Positions 45,935-58,543 of a stretch of DNA of 64,000 bases are shown here, in pieces. The stretch is from assembly GCA_023853785.1 (NCBI GenBank), contig JAJIRX010000622.1, forward strand, positions 1,550,001-1,614,000, read 5' to 3'. The notes beneath the pieces are model-generated. The model had not been told where the DNA came from, made no database searches, and saw only the letters and a program-made list of their open reading frames with translations. The stretch comes from Psilocybe azurescens. Its lineage: Eukaryota; Basidiomycota; Agaricomycetes; Agaricales; Agrocybaceae. Each line of letters begins with the position of its first letter. Within the stretch, counting starts at the first letter, position 1. Made by a program: the position numbers and the translations under genes.

Positions 45935-47151
45935 ATGGCCGCATCCATCCCCATCACCGTCTTCACTGGCTTTCTGGGCGCCGGAAAGACCTCTGTCATC
46001 CTCTCTCTTCTTCCAAAGCTCCCAAAGGACTACAAACTCGTCCTCCTCAAGAATGAGTTTGGAGATGTAGAGGTAGACAGCAAATTGGCAAACGAGTCTT
46101 CCCTCACTGCAGTCAGTGAAATCTTGAATGGCTGCATGTGCGTGCTATCAGATTCAACTGCTCTTCGGTCATTCATTATTCATCAGGTGCTGTGTCCTCG
46201 TAGGCCAGATGCAAAATGCGCTCTTGGAAATCCGTGGTAAGTTCCCCCAAGAGTTAATATACCTCAATCGGAACAAAATACAGATCTATTACATATCTCT
46301 TGTCTCTAGATAACTATCGTCCAGATCGAATCATCATTGAATGCTCGTAAGCTGTTCTGTCTTAGTCTATCAGCATGCATTTCTGTTCGACTTAACATCG
46401 AAATCCCAGCGGCTCGAGCGTTTCCAGCCACCTTGGCCTTCCAGATCCGTCAGCTGGAACGCGACACAGGTGGAGACTTCAATCTCGATGCTATCGTCAC
46501 AGTCATCGATGCTGAAAATTTCGTCGGGTACGAGGACACTTCTCCCACTGCGAGAATGCAGGCCAGCTACTCCGATATCATCCTAATCGTGCGTGCTCTA
46601 CCTTCTCCATCTAGCCCCGGTTTCATCTGATAAGCGACGGCCCACAGAATAAATGGGAACACGTTTCAGAACGTTCGCTGGATATTGTGATGGACCATCT
46701 GCATACCCTGAATGATACCACTCCAAAAATCAAATGTCAAGCAAGGAACGGAGTCGACCCGGGCCTGATTTTTGGCCTCCAATCAAAGCTGTTCTTGTCC
46801 GAATCCGATTCGGTTCCAGTCGACCACGACGAAGTCGAGACCTTAACTCTGGGACGGGCAGGAATCATCCATCATCACGACCCTGGTTCTGGGGATGATG
46901 CCGCTGCGATGGACAAGGAAAAGTTGTTACAAGCGCTGCAGTTGTTGCCCCGAGAGACGATTTGGAGAGTGAAAGGGTTTGTAAAATTTGAGGACGGAAG
47001 GGTGTATATTTTGAACTGGGCATTTGGTCGATACGAGTTGAAAGAATACTCTGGAGATGATATTCGATTTTCTGTTCGATTTACTGTGATGGGTTCACGA
47101 GGGGAGGTCGGCCGGGCAGTAACCAAGTTTGTGGCCGCATTGAAAGCTTAG
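45935..47151 (+). CDS. CobW/COG0523 metallochaperone GTPase (ZNG1/CBWD-like)
   Basis: A GTPase that delivers a metal, in the eukaryotic ZNG1 branch zinc to methionine aminopeptidase. It starts MAASIPITVFTGFLGAGKTS with the P-loop GFLGAGKT at residues 11-18. The metal motif GCMCC is rebuilt across an intron whose donor lies within ATGTGC at about 46136. DRIIIECSGS, LDAIVTVIDAENFVGYEDTS, an ILINKWE guanine motif split by an intron and a CobW C-terminal domain (TIWRVKGFVKFEDGRVYILN, WAFGRYELKEY) follow. A His-rich stretch IIHHHDPGSGDD is a second possible metal site. Near 46411-46420 the join between ECSGS and AFPATLAFQIRQLE needs one base removed in GGCTCGAGCG; this is not a homopolymer. Assignment is firm, metal specificity inferred. 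Confidence 0.9.
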
Positions 47152-47238
47152 TCAGCATAGTAGAGCACAATCACATGAAGGTCGTTTCAATTCAAGACCC
47201 AAACGCTCTAATGTTATCTCTTTTATTCAACAATTCCC

Positions 47239-48401
47239 ATGTTCTCCTACGCACTCTCCACAGGTATGTCTCCTTATACCCCTTTAAACAAAAAATGCTT
47301 ATATCTCGCCGTTCCAGCAAGCACCTACTTCCATTTGCCTATAGATGAAGAAGAGGACGAGGACATTGAGAAATATGAACGCAAATATCTCACATGGGTG
47401 GCAGAGCCCTCTGGCTCCTCAATAAAACGCGACCATACCACACACCCAAATCACGACTCAGACGGAAGAGGCGCTGCCGTCGTACGTGCTGTTTTGGAAA
47501 ACGACGACCTATATGACATACTTGGTGTTGCTAAATCTGCCACACTCGACAAAATGACTCTAAGAAGGGCTTATCTCTCACGGAGTAGAGCTTGCCATCC
47601 AGAGTGCGTCCTCGATCTGTTGTCTACCAGTCGATTCCTTTCTGATCTTACTCGTTGCAGTAAATTTCCAGATAATCCAGATGCAACGCATGCCTTCCAG
47701 AAAGTCGCGGTCGCGTACGATGTTCTCAGCAAGCCTTCTTTGAAGCGACTGTACGACAATCGGTCCCCTTCGTCAAACTTCGATGTATTTGCTACAAGAC
47801 CTATGGGGCATGCAGAAGATACTTTCAGAGGCGTCGTACTAGGTGCCTTTAACGATTTTCTAGACGGCGACCTCGAAGTCATTAGAACGTTACTAAGTGA
47901 GTATCTTATATCTTTATACTCTTCAGCGTTATTAATGTCTCCATGTAGAGGCGATCAATGACATCAACCCTTCAATCAAACTCGGAGAAGATGGTATCAA
48001 CTCTGTTCTTGTTACACTACAAGCCATCCGCGAGCGAGCTCTAAGTACGTCTTTCCCTGTGTATTTTCTATAATACGTTTCATATATGCTTTCTCATAGC
48101 CTGTCGGACGTGCATTTACGCCCTGCATACGGAGGTATCTCGCCTTCTGGAAGTGCAGAACGCCTTCCGCGAACTCTCATATTTCGATCTCATGGGCCGC
48201 TCCCGTTTGACTATTCAGTTGACGCGGATAACATTAAGCTTGCCCATTGCCCTGGAAAAGGCACTACAAGATCAGCAAGCCTTTGAATACGATGACGATG
48301 GGAACGAGAAGGCCAAAGAACGAATATTCCCCAGGCAGGTGACGCTGCTCATCAAAGGAGTAGATATTGCATTGGCGAGGATGGAGAAGATACTCAAGTG
48401 A
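47239..48401 (+). CDS. J-domain (DnaJ) protein
   Basis: Hsp70 co-chaperone of about 300 residues. A tiny first exon (MFSYALST) is joined to ASTYFHLPIDEEEDEDIEKY. The J domain, at about residues 90-160, reads DDLYDILGVAKSATLDKMTL, RRAYLSRSRACHPDKFPDNP and THAFQKVAVAYDVLSKPSLK. The HPD tripeptide that stimulates Hsp70 is restored only by splicing across the intron starting near 47603. After the J domain is SSNFDVFATRPMGHAEDTFR and a helical C-terminal part (LTCRTCIYALHTEVSRLLEV, LTRITLSLPIALEKALQDQQ), with no Gly/Phe or zinc-finger region, so it is a class III type. It ends ALARMEKILK at 48401. Client and compartment unknown. Confidence 0.88.
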
Positions 48402-49451
48402 TTCAGCCGTCCATCCATCGTCGTTTCGCATTCTTCCTCCACTGCGCCATGCTTTTTTGTCCTTGCATATTCTGTCGTCATCTTCGTCTTTTTTAACCCT
48501 CTTATGCTCTCCACACATTGTATTATTTTCCTCCATCATCTTGCCATACAACCTTTGCATGCATGTGGTGCAGCCGGCGCCTTGACGTGCCTGTCCAAAC
48601 TCGATTCGAAAATACCATACTTTCGCCTATACGGCCCCTGTCCCATCGTCACTGCTTAGGCGAATAATTAGATTACCGACACGCCTACATCTTCACTCAC
48701 GAGTCGGATTTCCCCTCCCCTCTCCCATTTCCATTTTTTATAGATACATCTTTATCCCATCTTTTACGATCAACATACGCATTTCCATAGACGATGCTTG
48801 GCCACTTGTAGCCTTGTTACTTATCAACCAACCGCAAAATTCCCTGTTGTACCCAGTATACTTGTATAACTTTATTACTCACTTAGATTCTTTCTTATCT
48901 CTTTCCCCTTCAATTCACGAAATCAAATAAATTTCTGCAACACAAACACAATGATCATAAAGCATAAGAGAAAGCAAATTTCTACGTATCGGTTTTGAAC
49001 AAATAAAATTCCAGGATCCTAGTACAGATACATATTTCAATAAAATGAAATGAAAGGAAATACAACCCCTTCATGCAAAACATCCTTTTTCCAAACGAAG
49101 TATTGAAAAGCAATTGGAAGCCAAGGATAACCTGTACGGGAGACGTACATTAGGGCAGTGGCGTGATAAGGAAATAGTATAGTTCAACAGAAAAGAAGAC
49201 AGAAGATAGGAAGAGCAGAAGAAACATAAAGGCGCAGTGCATTGCGAAAGGGATAGGATACAATCAAAACGAAAAGAAAAAGGTACGGAGCGAACAGTAG
49301 AGAGTCTGGGATCAGCTCCTGGGAGTATTAGAAGCTTTAGGACGAGTAATTGCGAGGAGGATGCTGGACAGAAAGAGAAAGAGAATAAAGTTATTAAATC
49401 AAAATGAACATCAATTAGAAAGTGAGAAGCATGATAAGCGTACCATAGGAG
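48402..49451. other. Convergent intergenic region of about 1 kb
   Basis: Lies between the 3' ends of the DnaJ gene (+) and the Zn2Cys6 factor (-). It is pyrimidine-rich on the left and A-rich on the right, with no coding segment recognised. Probably long 3' untranslated regions. Confidence 0.45.
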
Positions 49452-52400
49452 TCATCCAATGCATTTCTTGCTGTTCATCTGCAGCCGCATTTCTGCCAGC
49501 CGGATAACCTTGTGCGCCATCGTACCCGTCCCTGCGCCGCTGCCACCGATTTGAGGATGGTCGGCACGTTCATTCCGGGATTGGACACGGGCACCTGGGC
49601 CTCGGGGAAGAAGGGGTAGAACAGGTTCGAAGGCATATCAACGAGCTTGGAGTCGGGGTGCGCCGAGTCGCTGCTGTTGGTGCGGTGCATGGGGTTAGTC
49701 AGCGCATTCAAAGGTCGGTGCTGAGATTTATACAAGCTCGAACCATACCCGCTGGACGCAGAGGTGATAGTGGGCGTGCCGTGCTGCGATTTGATGGAGG
49801 GCGATTTAGTTTCGTCCCAGTCCAATTCGGGGATGAGATAAGGAGGTTTCTGCTCTGGAACGAAGCTGTGCAGATTGACTTTCATGACGTGTTCCACGAG
49901 CTTCGCGATGAGGGGTGTCCACCGTTGGCGTCTTTGCGCTCCCATCGCCAGCGGAACTTGGGGATCATGTCGAGCGCGAGGAAGACGTCGTTGACGGCGG
50001 TGGTTGGGGGCAAGCATTGGACGTCGGAGATGTGCCCGTATAAGATCACCATCGCCGCGATATGTAGAGGTATAGGAGAGGTGAAAAAGGCGATGTTGGG
50101 GAACTGAATGAGTTGATTGTGGAGGATGATAATGTTATGGGACGTAATGATAGCTATGAAGAAGTTTAGTAAATGCGCGCGAGAGTAATAGAAGAACACG
50201 TACCATCCACAAGAGCTTTGTGCTTTTGATCGTAGGATAGTTCATTGCTGTTGAAAAGGGCGCGCAACATGAGGATACGAGCGATGCCGATTTTGAGCAG
50301 AGTGAGACCCAAATCTTCACTGATGTCATGGACCAAGTTGGCCTTCTTTTCCGTAGACCAATTATCCGTACCAGTGAAGTAGTACTGGTATTTTTCAGGA
50401 AGATTGTTTCTAAACGCCGCCATGCTCTTGATGATTCTGGTGGCGTTGCGCATGATGGTATCCCCTGATTGCATGCTTGGGGCATACATGGAATTGATAA
50501 TATCAGCCTGAATATCTGCAACCGCGGGAGAGAGCTCGAAATGCTCTGAGAATTCGACCAAGTTCTTGTTCTTTGCACGGGTGGGCTGTGGGGTGTTCGT
50601 GTCGGAAGGGGCTATGGCCAAAGGTCTTCCGAGAAGGATAGATGTCCCGCGGTCCTGAGCTAAGACGATAGACCACAAGCGGATGCGCAATTGGCTTTCT
50701 TCTTCAGTGAATATGTGCTGATTGGTGCCAGCTGCCATTTGGATAGTTGGATCGTGATGCAGACCAAGCTCGATTGAAAGTCTAACAAGATTGCCGACAA
50801 GACGCCATAAAGTACGGCCTTGACGCTGAAAGAAAGGGGTCAGTGAAAGCAAGAAAGAAGGTGAATAAAATACAATCACCTCAATATAGAGATACCAGTA
50901 TAATAAGATGAGTGCCTGCAAACTAGAAATCGCGACATAAAGATCAGGTTTGGTGGCTAGAGCCCTTTCAAAGAATTCAACATGTTCAGGCCAGTTCGCA
51001 GGCATGAGTTTCTTAGACACTGCAGGTCCTAAAAATTGATCCGCTTCTGGGGATTTGGCAACAGCCCGATGGTTGAGTTCGCAGAGGGTGCCGAGAGCGA
51101 ATATGAGATAAATGCTACATATATGCCCAGGGTCATATACAGACGTGGCGCTGTCGTAGAGGTCATCGAGAATCTTGTCAAAATCTTTACGCGAGTAAAC
51201 TGGGCGATGAATGTTGAGGTGTTTGAAATAGATATCAACAATATGTCGAGCAAAAGAACGGTCTTTGGGCAGCCAGATGTCAACTTGAGGTGACTTGGTG
51301 ATAGGACCATAAAGAGAAAGAACATTGGGTCCGCCGCCAGCTTTGTTGCGAGGAACAGAGACGCTGATCCAATGTTCTGCCTCACGGGGACCATGGACTG
51401 CCAGTTTAGGCAAGGCAGTCGTGTCCACGGGAATTTCTTCACTAGCAAGGTCCAGTTTGAGACCAGAAGTAATAGCAGGCGATACACCAAAGTTGGTAGC
51501 GAGAGCACGAGCACTAGACATATCGTGCCCATTTGGATCAGTGCCTTTGGTAGCACGCATGACAGGAGACATAGGTTGAGCAGGTGGCTGGGGAGGCTGA
51601 TGGGGATGGACTGCCTGATCAGGAGGAGGCGGATGCTGGTGCATCGGCGGAGGAGGCCCTTGCGGATATGGAACACCTGGCTGGAACGCCGGATGAAGAT
51701 GAGGATTGTACGAACCAGGAGGGGGAGGACCTTGCATCATCTGATGGTGATATGGGGGTGCAGGACCATAGGGGGACATCATAGGATGTGGTCCGTAGGT
51801 AGGATGCATCATAGGCGCGAACATGGGTGGCTGATAGCCTTTAGGAGGCTGCTGAGGGGGACCACCTTCGGGCCGGAAAGACCTCATCCCGCTATCCATT
51901 TGGAAGCTGGCGTTGGGAGAAGGAGGAATACCGCCCACTTCGATACCTTCGCGGCCGATGATTTCATCGAGGGTGTCTAGAGTGAAGCCGGGGTATGGTC
52001 GCTTCAGAAGGGCCTCGCACTGTGCAAGCTGGAGCTCGAGACGCTCTGTATACCCTCTCGGGGTGAGAGTGCGACGATGCCTGTCCTCTTGATTGCAGGG
52101 AGTGCCGGCTGTTGCGCACGCTGTGCATCTTGGATGCTTGGAATCGCACTGAACAGCGACGAAGAATATAAGAAAAGGCGAGTTGTTGATGGAAATTGCC
52201 GTCGGTGTCGCCCGACGGGACTTGCCTTTATTTTCTTGCTCCTGCATCTCGCACACGCTTCATGTGAGCGACGAAGTCTGCGTGGCTCTGAAGCTGCAGG
52301 TGGATCATCTTCGTTCCCTTCTGTTCTTTTCCTTCTCTTGGGTGCTGGCTGAGGAGGAGCCTGCTGGGCCTGCTGCTGCTGCTGCTGTTGTTGTTGTTGC

Positions 52401-52567
52401 TGCTGCTGCTGCAGCTGTAGGTGTTGATTGGGATCCATCTGCAATACGGACTGGAGAGACGAGGGCGGCGGGATGTTGTTCTGCTGATTGACTGTATTAG
52501 GCAGCATAATCAGAGGAATCCGGCGATGCTGAGAGTCTCTTGTCGTCGCAGACGACGAGCAACACAT
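49452..52567 (-). CDS. Zn(II)2Cys6 transcription factor with fungal_trans domain
   Basis: Nuclear regulator of unknown target. The ATG at 52565-52567 starts MCCSSSATTRDSQHRRIP; a later in-frame start is MLPNTVNQQNNIPPP. A poly-Gln run precedes APKRRKRTEG (probable nuclear signal). The zinc cluster is CARCRSKKIK joined to CDSKHPRCTACATAGTPC, spacing CX2CX6CX6CX2CX6C, split by an intron at 52149-52225 that has a GC donor. A coiled RGYTERLELQLAQCEALLKR follows, then a Pro/His/Met-rich low-complexity linker. The fungal_trans region includes FKHLNIHRPVYSRKDFDKIL and RTLWRLVGNLVRLSIELGLH. The C-terminal tail is Ser/Pro-rich and ends EMRLQMNSKKCIG. Two breaks, the G4 run at 49912-49915 and the T3 run at 49550-49552, each need an extra base. 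Its start is 112 bases from the TMEM41-like gene. Confidence 0.9.
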
Positions 52568-52679
52568 TTTTGGGAGTTTGGCTGTATTTTGTTGTGGACT
52601 TGGCAAAACAAAATAAATAAATAAATGATAACTGTGCTCTGTCAGATGTGGTAATACTGCGGACTTGTCTCTACTTACA
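52568..52679. promoter_or_regulatory. 112-bp bidirectional promoter, Zn2Cys6 factor / TMEM41-like gene
   Basis: Two divergent ATGs lie 112 bases apart. The spacer contains a short AAATAAAT run near 52609-52626. The arrangement suggests shared control; no factor site was recognised. Confidence 0.55.
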
Positions 52680-53965
52680 ATGAACTTCCACAGGCCCCCG
52701 CGTCTTAATGTGCCCCCTGCGCCAGGGAACGCTTCCCTCTACACTCTAGAGACTGTTGACCGCTATCACGATGACGACGACGACGACGGTAATAGGCATG
52801 GTGACCGTTCCCTCTCCTCTCTCCATCCACTCCCTCCTATGGCGCCACTTTTCCTCGCTCTCCCGCCCCAACATCTACATCGTCTGCCAAAATAATATTC
52901 AATGCGACTCTAAAAATGGGCCTCATTTTTGCTGTGAGCAGCGCCATACTAGGCGGTACATTGTGGCTGGCTCTCCCAACATTGGAGGAGTAAGCGTGTT
53001 TCAATCTCTACCCTTGTTTGCGTCCATCGAGCTGACAACCGGCCAGGGAGGATCGGCCATTGCTACGGATACCAAAGTCCTTCGTTCAGCTGCAGCAGCT
53101 TAATGGCCTGCTCAAGAAATACAGAGATATCTACCCTTACAGGATATTTATCTGTTACGTGATCACCTACTTGTTGTATGTCCCTTCTAGGCCTGTTCTA
53201 CTAGCGTCTGTCATTGACAATAACTTGACTTGAAATTTTTAGTCTACAAGCTTTCTCTCTTCCAGGTTCCATGTATCTTTCAATACTCGGAGGAGCCGTT
53301 TGGGGGTAGCCCGGGCATTGCCACTTGCCTGCTGTTGCGTTGCAACAGGTGCCACCCTCTGTTACCTGATCTCCGCTGCTTTAGGCCCAGCTCTGCTGAC
53401 ACTTCCTAAATGGAAAGCAGTCCTGGACAAGTGGGGGCAGAAAATTCGGGACAACAAGGAGAACATGATTTCATTTTTAATTGTACTCCGGATAGCGCCT
53501 CTACCCCCGCACTGGGTGGTGAATGTAGTATGCCCACACGTTGGGATCGGGTTGGCACCGTTCTGGATTAGTACAGCACTGGGTATTCTAGGAGTCTCTG
53601 TGATACACACGACGATTGGAAGTGGGCTGGACGAGATGACGAGCGCGGATGATTTCCACTTGATCAGTCTGCGGAACTTTTTGGGACTTGCAGCTGTGGT
53701 GGTGGGTGTTATGATACCCGTTGGACTACGGTACTGGTTCCGGCGCGAAGTGGAAAGCGTTGTGGAAGAAGAGGAAGAGGTAGAAGGCGAAGAGGAAATA
53801 ATCTCTGAGGAAAGTTCAGAAATACTGGCATCGGGCCCATTAGTAAATACAGGCAAGAAGAGTAGTAGCGGCGATGGCGATGAGTCGAGCGACTCTGATT
53901 CCGACTCTGATCTGATTCTTGAAGCTGGACCGAATATCGTAGCTGTAAAAGATAGTGGATTGTAA
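52680..53965 (+). CDS. TMEM41-like VTT-domain (DedA superfamily) membrane protein
   Basis: VTT proteins are phospholipid scramblases of the endoplasmic reticulum needed for autophagosome and lipid-droplet formation. It starts MNFHRPPRLNVPPAPGNASL, with an Asp-rich patch from GAC repeats (YHDDDDDDGN). The first helix is MGLIFAVSSAILGGTLWLAL. The VTT domain covers FLQAFSLPGSMYLSILGGAV, WGVARALPLACCCVATGATL, FLIVLRIAPLPPHWVVNVVC and PHVGIGLAPFWISTALGILG, with the re-entrant-loop Pro residues in place. The last helix LAAVVVGVMIPVGLRYWFRR leads to a long acidic Ser-rich tail (VEEEEEVEGEEE, SSDSDSDSDL). One break at the C3 run 52832-52834 needs an extra base. TMEM64/Tvp38 is a less likely label because of the LPGSMYLSILGG motif. 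Confidence 0.85.
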
Positions 53966-54163
53966 TAATATAATGGAATCGTGAGGACGGATAGAAATAA
54001 ACATTTTTCTACGAGTTAGTGGTGTCAACTCCCGCAAACATGCCGACTTGTCAGCCACAGCCTGCGAGTCTTGCCTTCCCACCACCACCACATCTCCGCT
54101 CTCCCTCAATCCCCTCCCTCCACACCGCCCGCTGTTGGATCGCATTGTCAGGGCATACGACGA

Positions 54164-54939
54164 ATGGCAGATCGTCTTTCTCAGTATTCAATGCTTCCCA
54201 ACTTTAACGGCAATCTGCTCCAGCAGCAACAGGCCCAGCAACAACAGCAGGCCCAGCAGCAGCAGCAACAGCAGCAACAACAACAACAACAACAGATCCA
54301 GCATCAGGCTCAGCAGCAGATGCAGGATAACAACCAGGGTGGCCCTCAGTCGATGATAGACCAGTCTCGTGTCTGGCAGCAGATTCAGCAGATGAACCAA
54401 CAGTTCAGGGCCTCAGGTGGCCCCGAAGTGAATGCAAACAATCCCCAGGTCCGTTCACTTTCCTCTCCCCCCTCATCCCACTATCTCTTCTTTCGTCTCA
54501 GCCTTGCTCACTTTCTTGTCCAGTTTGCCGAAATCATGAAGCGGACTCATACTCTCTCCCAGAGTCACGCCGCCCGAGCCCAATTTCAGCAACAACAGCA
54601 ACAACAACAATTCGGTATGGGTCCGGGTATGCCCCAGATGAACCCTGGTGGTGCCGTCCTCGGTGGGTCCACCGCTACTCAACAGTCCTTCCACGATGCC
54701 GCTTCCGCCCATCCCCAATCCAGTCATGTCCCCGCTGGCTTCCAGAACATGGGCGCAATGTCTTCAGGAAATGCCAACCAGGCATCTTCCCTCCAGTCTC
54801 GTATTCCTTTTTCAGCCCCATGCCGTCAGTCGACAGCTCGAGCTGATCGGCATGGCGCAGAACCAGCAGCCTCAGAACGGACCCGTTAAATTCACCCAGC
54901 AACAGTTACAACAACAACAGCATCTAAACCAACTGCGAG

Positions 54940-54997
<58 letters not shown>

Positions 54998-56700
54998 ACA
55001 GCAACAACAACAACACCAGCAACAGCAACAACAATTCGCCAATGGCATGAACCATTCATCCCCCGCTGATATCTTTTCGTCTCCTGGAATGACTCCCGAT
55101 GCCCTTCGTCGTCCATCTCCTCATCCTGCAAACATGCCACAGCCTCCTGCGGGTTTACAACCGCAGCCGGGTCCCATGATGAATCCTACAAATGTATCCA
55201 ATCGCCCTGTTACGACTGTAGCTGAAGCCACTAATCGTATTCACCAGATGCGGTCACACGTGGCCGGGTTGGAGGCCATGGTTCATAGCATGACCCAGCA
55301 ATTGAACGCTGCTCGTGGCACCCCTCAGGAAATTCCTATGCTAGCAAAGTGTAAGGAGGCCACTGCCGAATTGGCTAAGAGGAGAGAATTGCTCAGTAGG
55401 ATGCTCAATGGTTTAAGCCAAATACAGTCAGTACATCCGATTTCGTTGCTCTATCGTCGCTGACTCTCTTGTTATGGTGATTATAGTAAAGCTCAAGTTC
55501 AACAAGCGAATGCGAACGCGAGTACAAATGGCACCGGCCCTGTCCAAGGTCAACAACCATGGATGGCTCATCACAATCCGACTCAGTCTTTCGACAATGC
55601 TCAAATGGTTCGCAATCAACTGCATCAGCAAAACCAGCAGCAGCTTCAGGCGAGCGCGATGCAATCGACCTCTTCTCTCCCACAATCGCAAGTGCAAGGC
55701 AACAATCTTGGCTTTGTTCCTCCTCGCTCAGGCCCTACACCACAACATCCTAATCAACCCGGTCCTCAACAAACCGGAAGTCCGTTCAATCCGTTACAGC
55801 CGGCCTTAGGTGGACAGTTTGCGATCTCACCGAATACGCAGCCAGCGGCTGCTGGACCTTCCCAGCAGAACTCACTGGCCATGGCAGCGGCGGTCGCCAG
55901 CATGATCAATGCACAGGGAGGGCTTATCCCTCTTGAGAAAAGTCGTTTCGACGCGGCGTATAAAGCTTTCTGTATGAAGCGCAATGTCAAGCCAGAGCAA
56001 AGGTTGCTTAGCATTGAGAATCGACAAATCGATTTATATCGGCTGCATGTCGAAGTGATCAAAGAGGGTGGGGTTAACAAAGTGGGTTGTTTCTTTGTTT
56101 TCCTGTGGATTTGTTTGATTTCACTTACATCTCTTGTTTTTAGGTCGAGCAGAAGGATATATGGAATATCATTGGTGGCCGGCTCGGATATGTGCAGTTT
56201 CCTGGAAGCGAGGCGGAACCGGCCAAAGCAGGCCCTGGCGTTGCTCAACAACTTGCCCACATCTACAAGGAATATCTTCATTCATTCGAGCAATTTTATA
56301 CAGCTCAGGCCATCGAGAACAATAAAAGTTGCAGATGATGAATTCCGCTACCCTACAAAACCAGATGAGCACTCGGTGGACCCCTCAACAAATGCAGGCG
56401 GTTATTCAAATGTCGCACATGTCGGTGGCCGACCTTCATGCTCAAGGGATCGACGAAAAGACAATCCAATTTGTCGAGCAACATCGCGCGAGTTTGCAGA
56501 GGACGTCGCAGGAGCAGAAGTCTTTCCAGACCAAGATGCGTGGAGTTAACGCGCAACCATCGGGCATGGCTCCTCAGATCCCTGACCAGAGTGGAACCCA
56601 AGTTCCTCGACTTCCCGTTATTGGACAAACGTCGTCGTTCGGGCAAAACTCTGCGCCACCTATCAATCCAGCTATGGCTGCTCGCCAACAACATTTCCTT

Positions 56701-56735
<35 letters not shown>

Positions 56736-58543
56736 GATGCAACAACAAATGCAACAACAGATGTTACAGGGTAGTCAGAACCCTGGAATTTCTGCGCAAC
56801 AGCGAGTACCCGTTCCGAATCGCATTGGATCCGATAACGTCTACCAGAGAACGAAAAATGATTATGTCGCGAATAGTAATGATTCATTTTACCTCTTTTA
56901 ATTACGTTAATACTTACGATCTTCACTTTTCGCAGGTATTCCTAATCTACCCCTTGTAGACGTTCCCGGAGAGCAGCGTCATGAATTCAACGAGATTTTG
57001 GAACAAGTGTTCCGACAGTGCCACGATACGGAACAAAAGATACCGATGATTGTGGCATTCACTAAAAACGAGGACATCATCAAGAAGTTGGTATCCATTG
57101 TAAGTTGTTCTTTCCATTTATTTATTTTTTAATTCGGCCTTGTACTCACGAGGCGTTTTCAAGATTGCCGTCGTTCAGCATCAACGGTCAATGCTATCAA
57201 CGTCCAATCCTCGTTTTGTGGTCGGTCTTGATACTCTGCGAAACATGGGTGCAGAGTTGCAGCGTATCGGTGACAACTTTGCGAATGCTTTCAATACCCT
57301 TCGACAACGTAACGGTAATCCTCACATGCAAATGCAACACCTACAACAACTTCAACAACAACAGCAGCAGCAGCAACAACAACAACAGCAGCAGCAACAA
57401 CAACAACAGCAGCAGCAGCAGCAACAGCAACAGCAAATTTCCCAACAGCAACAAATGCTGAACCCTCCTATTCCCCCCGCAGAATATGATGGGGACGCCT
57501 GAGATGCAGAATCGCCTGCCTGTACCTCAGCAGCCTCCAAATATTGGTCCGTCACCACAACAGCTATCTGCTGCACTCCGCCCTCCTCCAATTCTCCAAC
57601 CGCCCCCAAATAAGAGAGGACCAAAGCCTCAGCAACCTTCTGGTGCTGCTTCTACACCTTCCCCTGCTCCTGTACACTCCGCGTCAACTCCGGCTTCGAG
57701 CGCCCAAACGCCGACTGCGGTTGCTTCGTCTCCCCCAGCTGGGAAATCTCCTAAAGCTCGGGCGCCTCCGAAACCCAAAGTCACTGCTCCTGTTAAACGA
57801 AAAGTTTCTAAAGCGGCACCTCCAGTGCTTCCTGCCGTCCCTCCTTCAGCGGCTGAGTCTCAACCTGTAGCGTCGACGAGTAATACCAATGTCAAGCGGC
57901 CTCGCGAGGAAGAGGACCTCTCCAATGGTGACGACGGTGGTCTGAACGTTGCATCGTCATCGTCCTCCAGTGTTGCGGATGAGCCTTCGCCGCCGAAGCG
58001 CGTCAAGATGGAGTGGGAGTCACAGCCGAGCGAGGAGATGTTGAAGCAGAAAGAAGCTATCGAAAACATCAAGACTGAAGATGAAGCTACTGCATTCTTT
58101 GAACAGATGGCGGACTTCATCAAGAGTCAAGGGCAAACGGACTTGACGACTGATATTTCAGATACCTTGGAAATGATTCTCAAAGGCTATGGGCAAGTTC
58201 CCTCGGAAGAGCCGGTGGCCACTGATGCATTCGATGAATTCTTCGACTTTTCTTTCGGAACGGATGACGATTCAAAAGCTTTGACTCCAGACTTGGTGTC
58301 GTCATCGTCGACGAACCCTAGCCCTGAGTCCAACCATGAGTCTGATGTGTCGAACCAAATATTTTCATCAGCCTCTACCTCGAATGCCGACGTTAAAAGG
58401 AAGATCCACCCTCGGACCCCACGCGATTAGGTCTATGGAAGGATATTGATGGAGGAGAGGGCGCGTATTACCAGACAAACGATTGGAAATGGGACAGCCC
58501 GATGCCTACGTTGGATCAACCTTGGGCAATATATAATCCGTAA
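54164..58543 (+). CDS. swi1: SWI/SNF chromatin remodeller ARID subunit Swi1
   Basis: Nuclear subunit of SWI/SNF (ARID1 counterpart). It starts MADRLSQYSMLPNFNGNLL, then long Gln tracts encoded by mixed CAG/CAA at 54219-54325, 54900-55035, 56700-56765 and 57350-57440. The ARID domain at about 55941-56310 reads FDAAYKAFCMKRNVKPEQRL, IDLYRLHVEVIKEGGVNK, VEQKDIWNIIGGRLGYVQFP and HIYKEYLHSFEQFY. After it come a helical segment (IPNLPLVDVPGEQRHEFNEI), a Pro/Ser/Ala-rich linker and a conserved tail, DPTRLGLWKDIDGGEGAYYQ, ending AIYNP with TAA at 58541-58543. Four breaks: one base too many in T5 54808-54812 and C6 57473-57478, one too few in A4 56324-56327 and A4 58395-58398. The last one would otherwise cut the protein at 58430 and lose the conserved tail. 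Identity rests on ARID plus Gln-rich context. Confidence 0.88.

Noticed and set aside
50166..52256. Programmed ribosomal frameshifting as an explanation for the frame breaks
   Set aside because: Breaks occur in about 13 unrelated genes in both directions at simple runs, without shared slippery sites or downstream structures; sequence error is simpler.
52379..52412. Microsatellite in the Zn2Cys6 gene as a separate repeat feature
   Set aside because: It is the coding poly-Gln tract of the factor and is described there.
57486..58430. A separate Pro/Ser-rich gene downstream of the Gln-rich protein
   Set aside because: It is the continuation of swi1 after a C6 run that is one base too long, and the conserved tail lies further downstream at 58400-58543.
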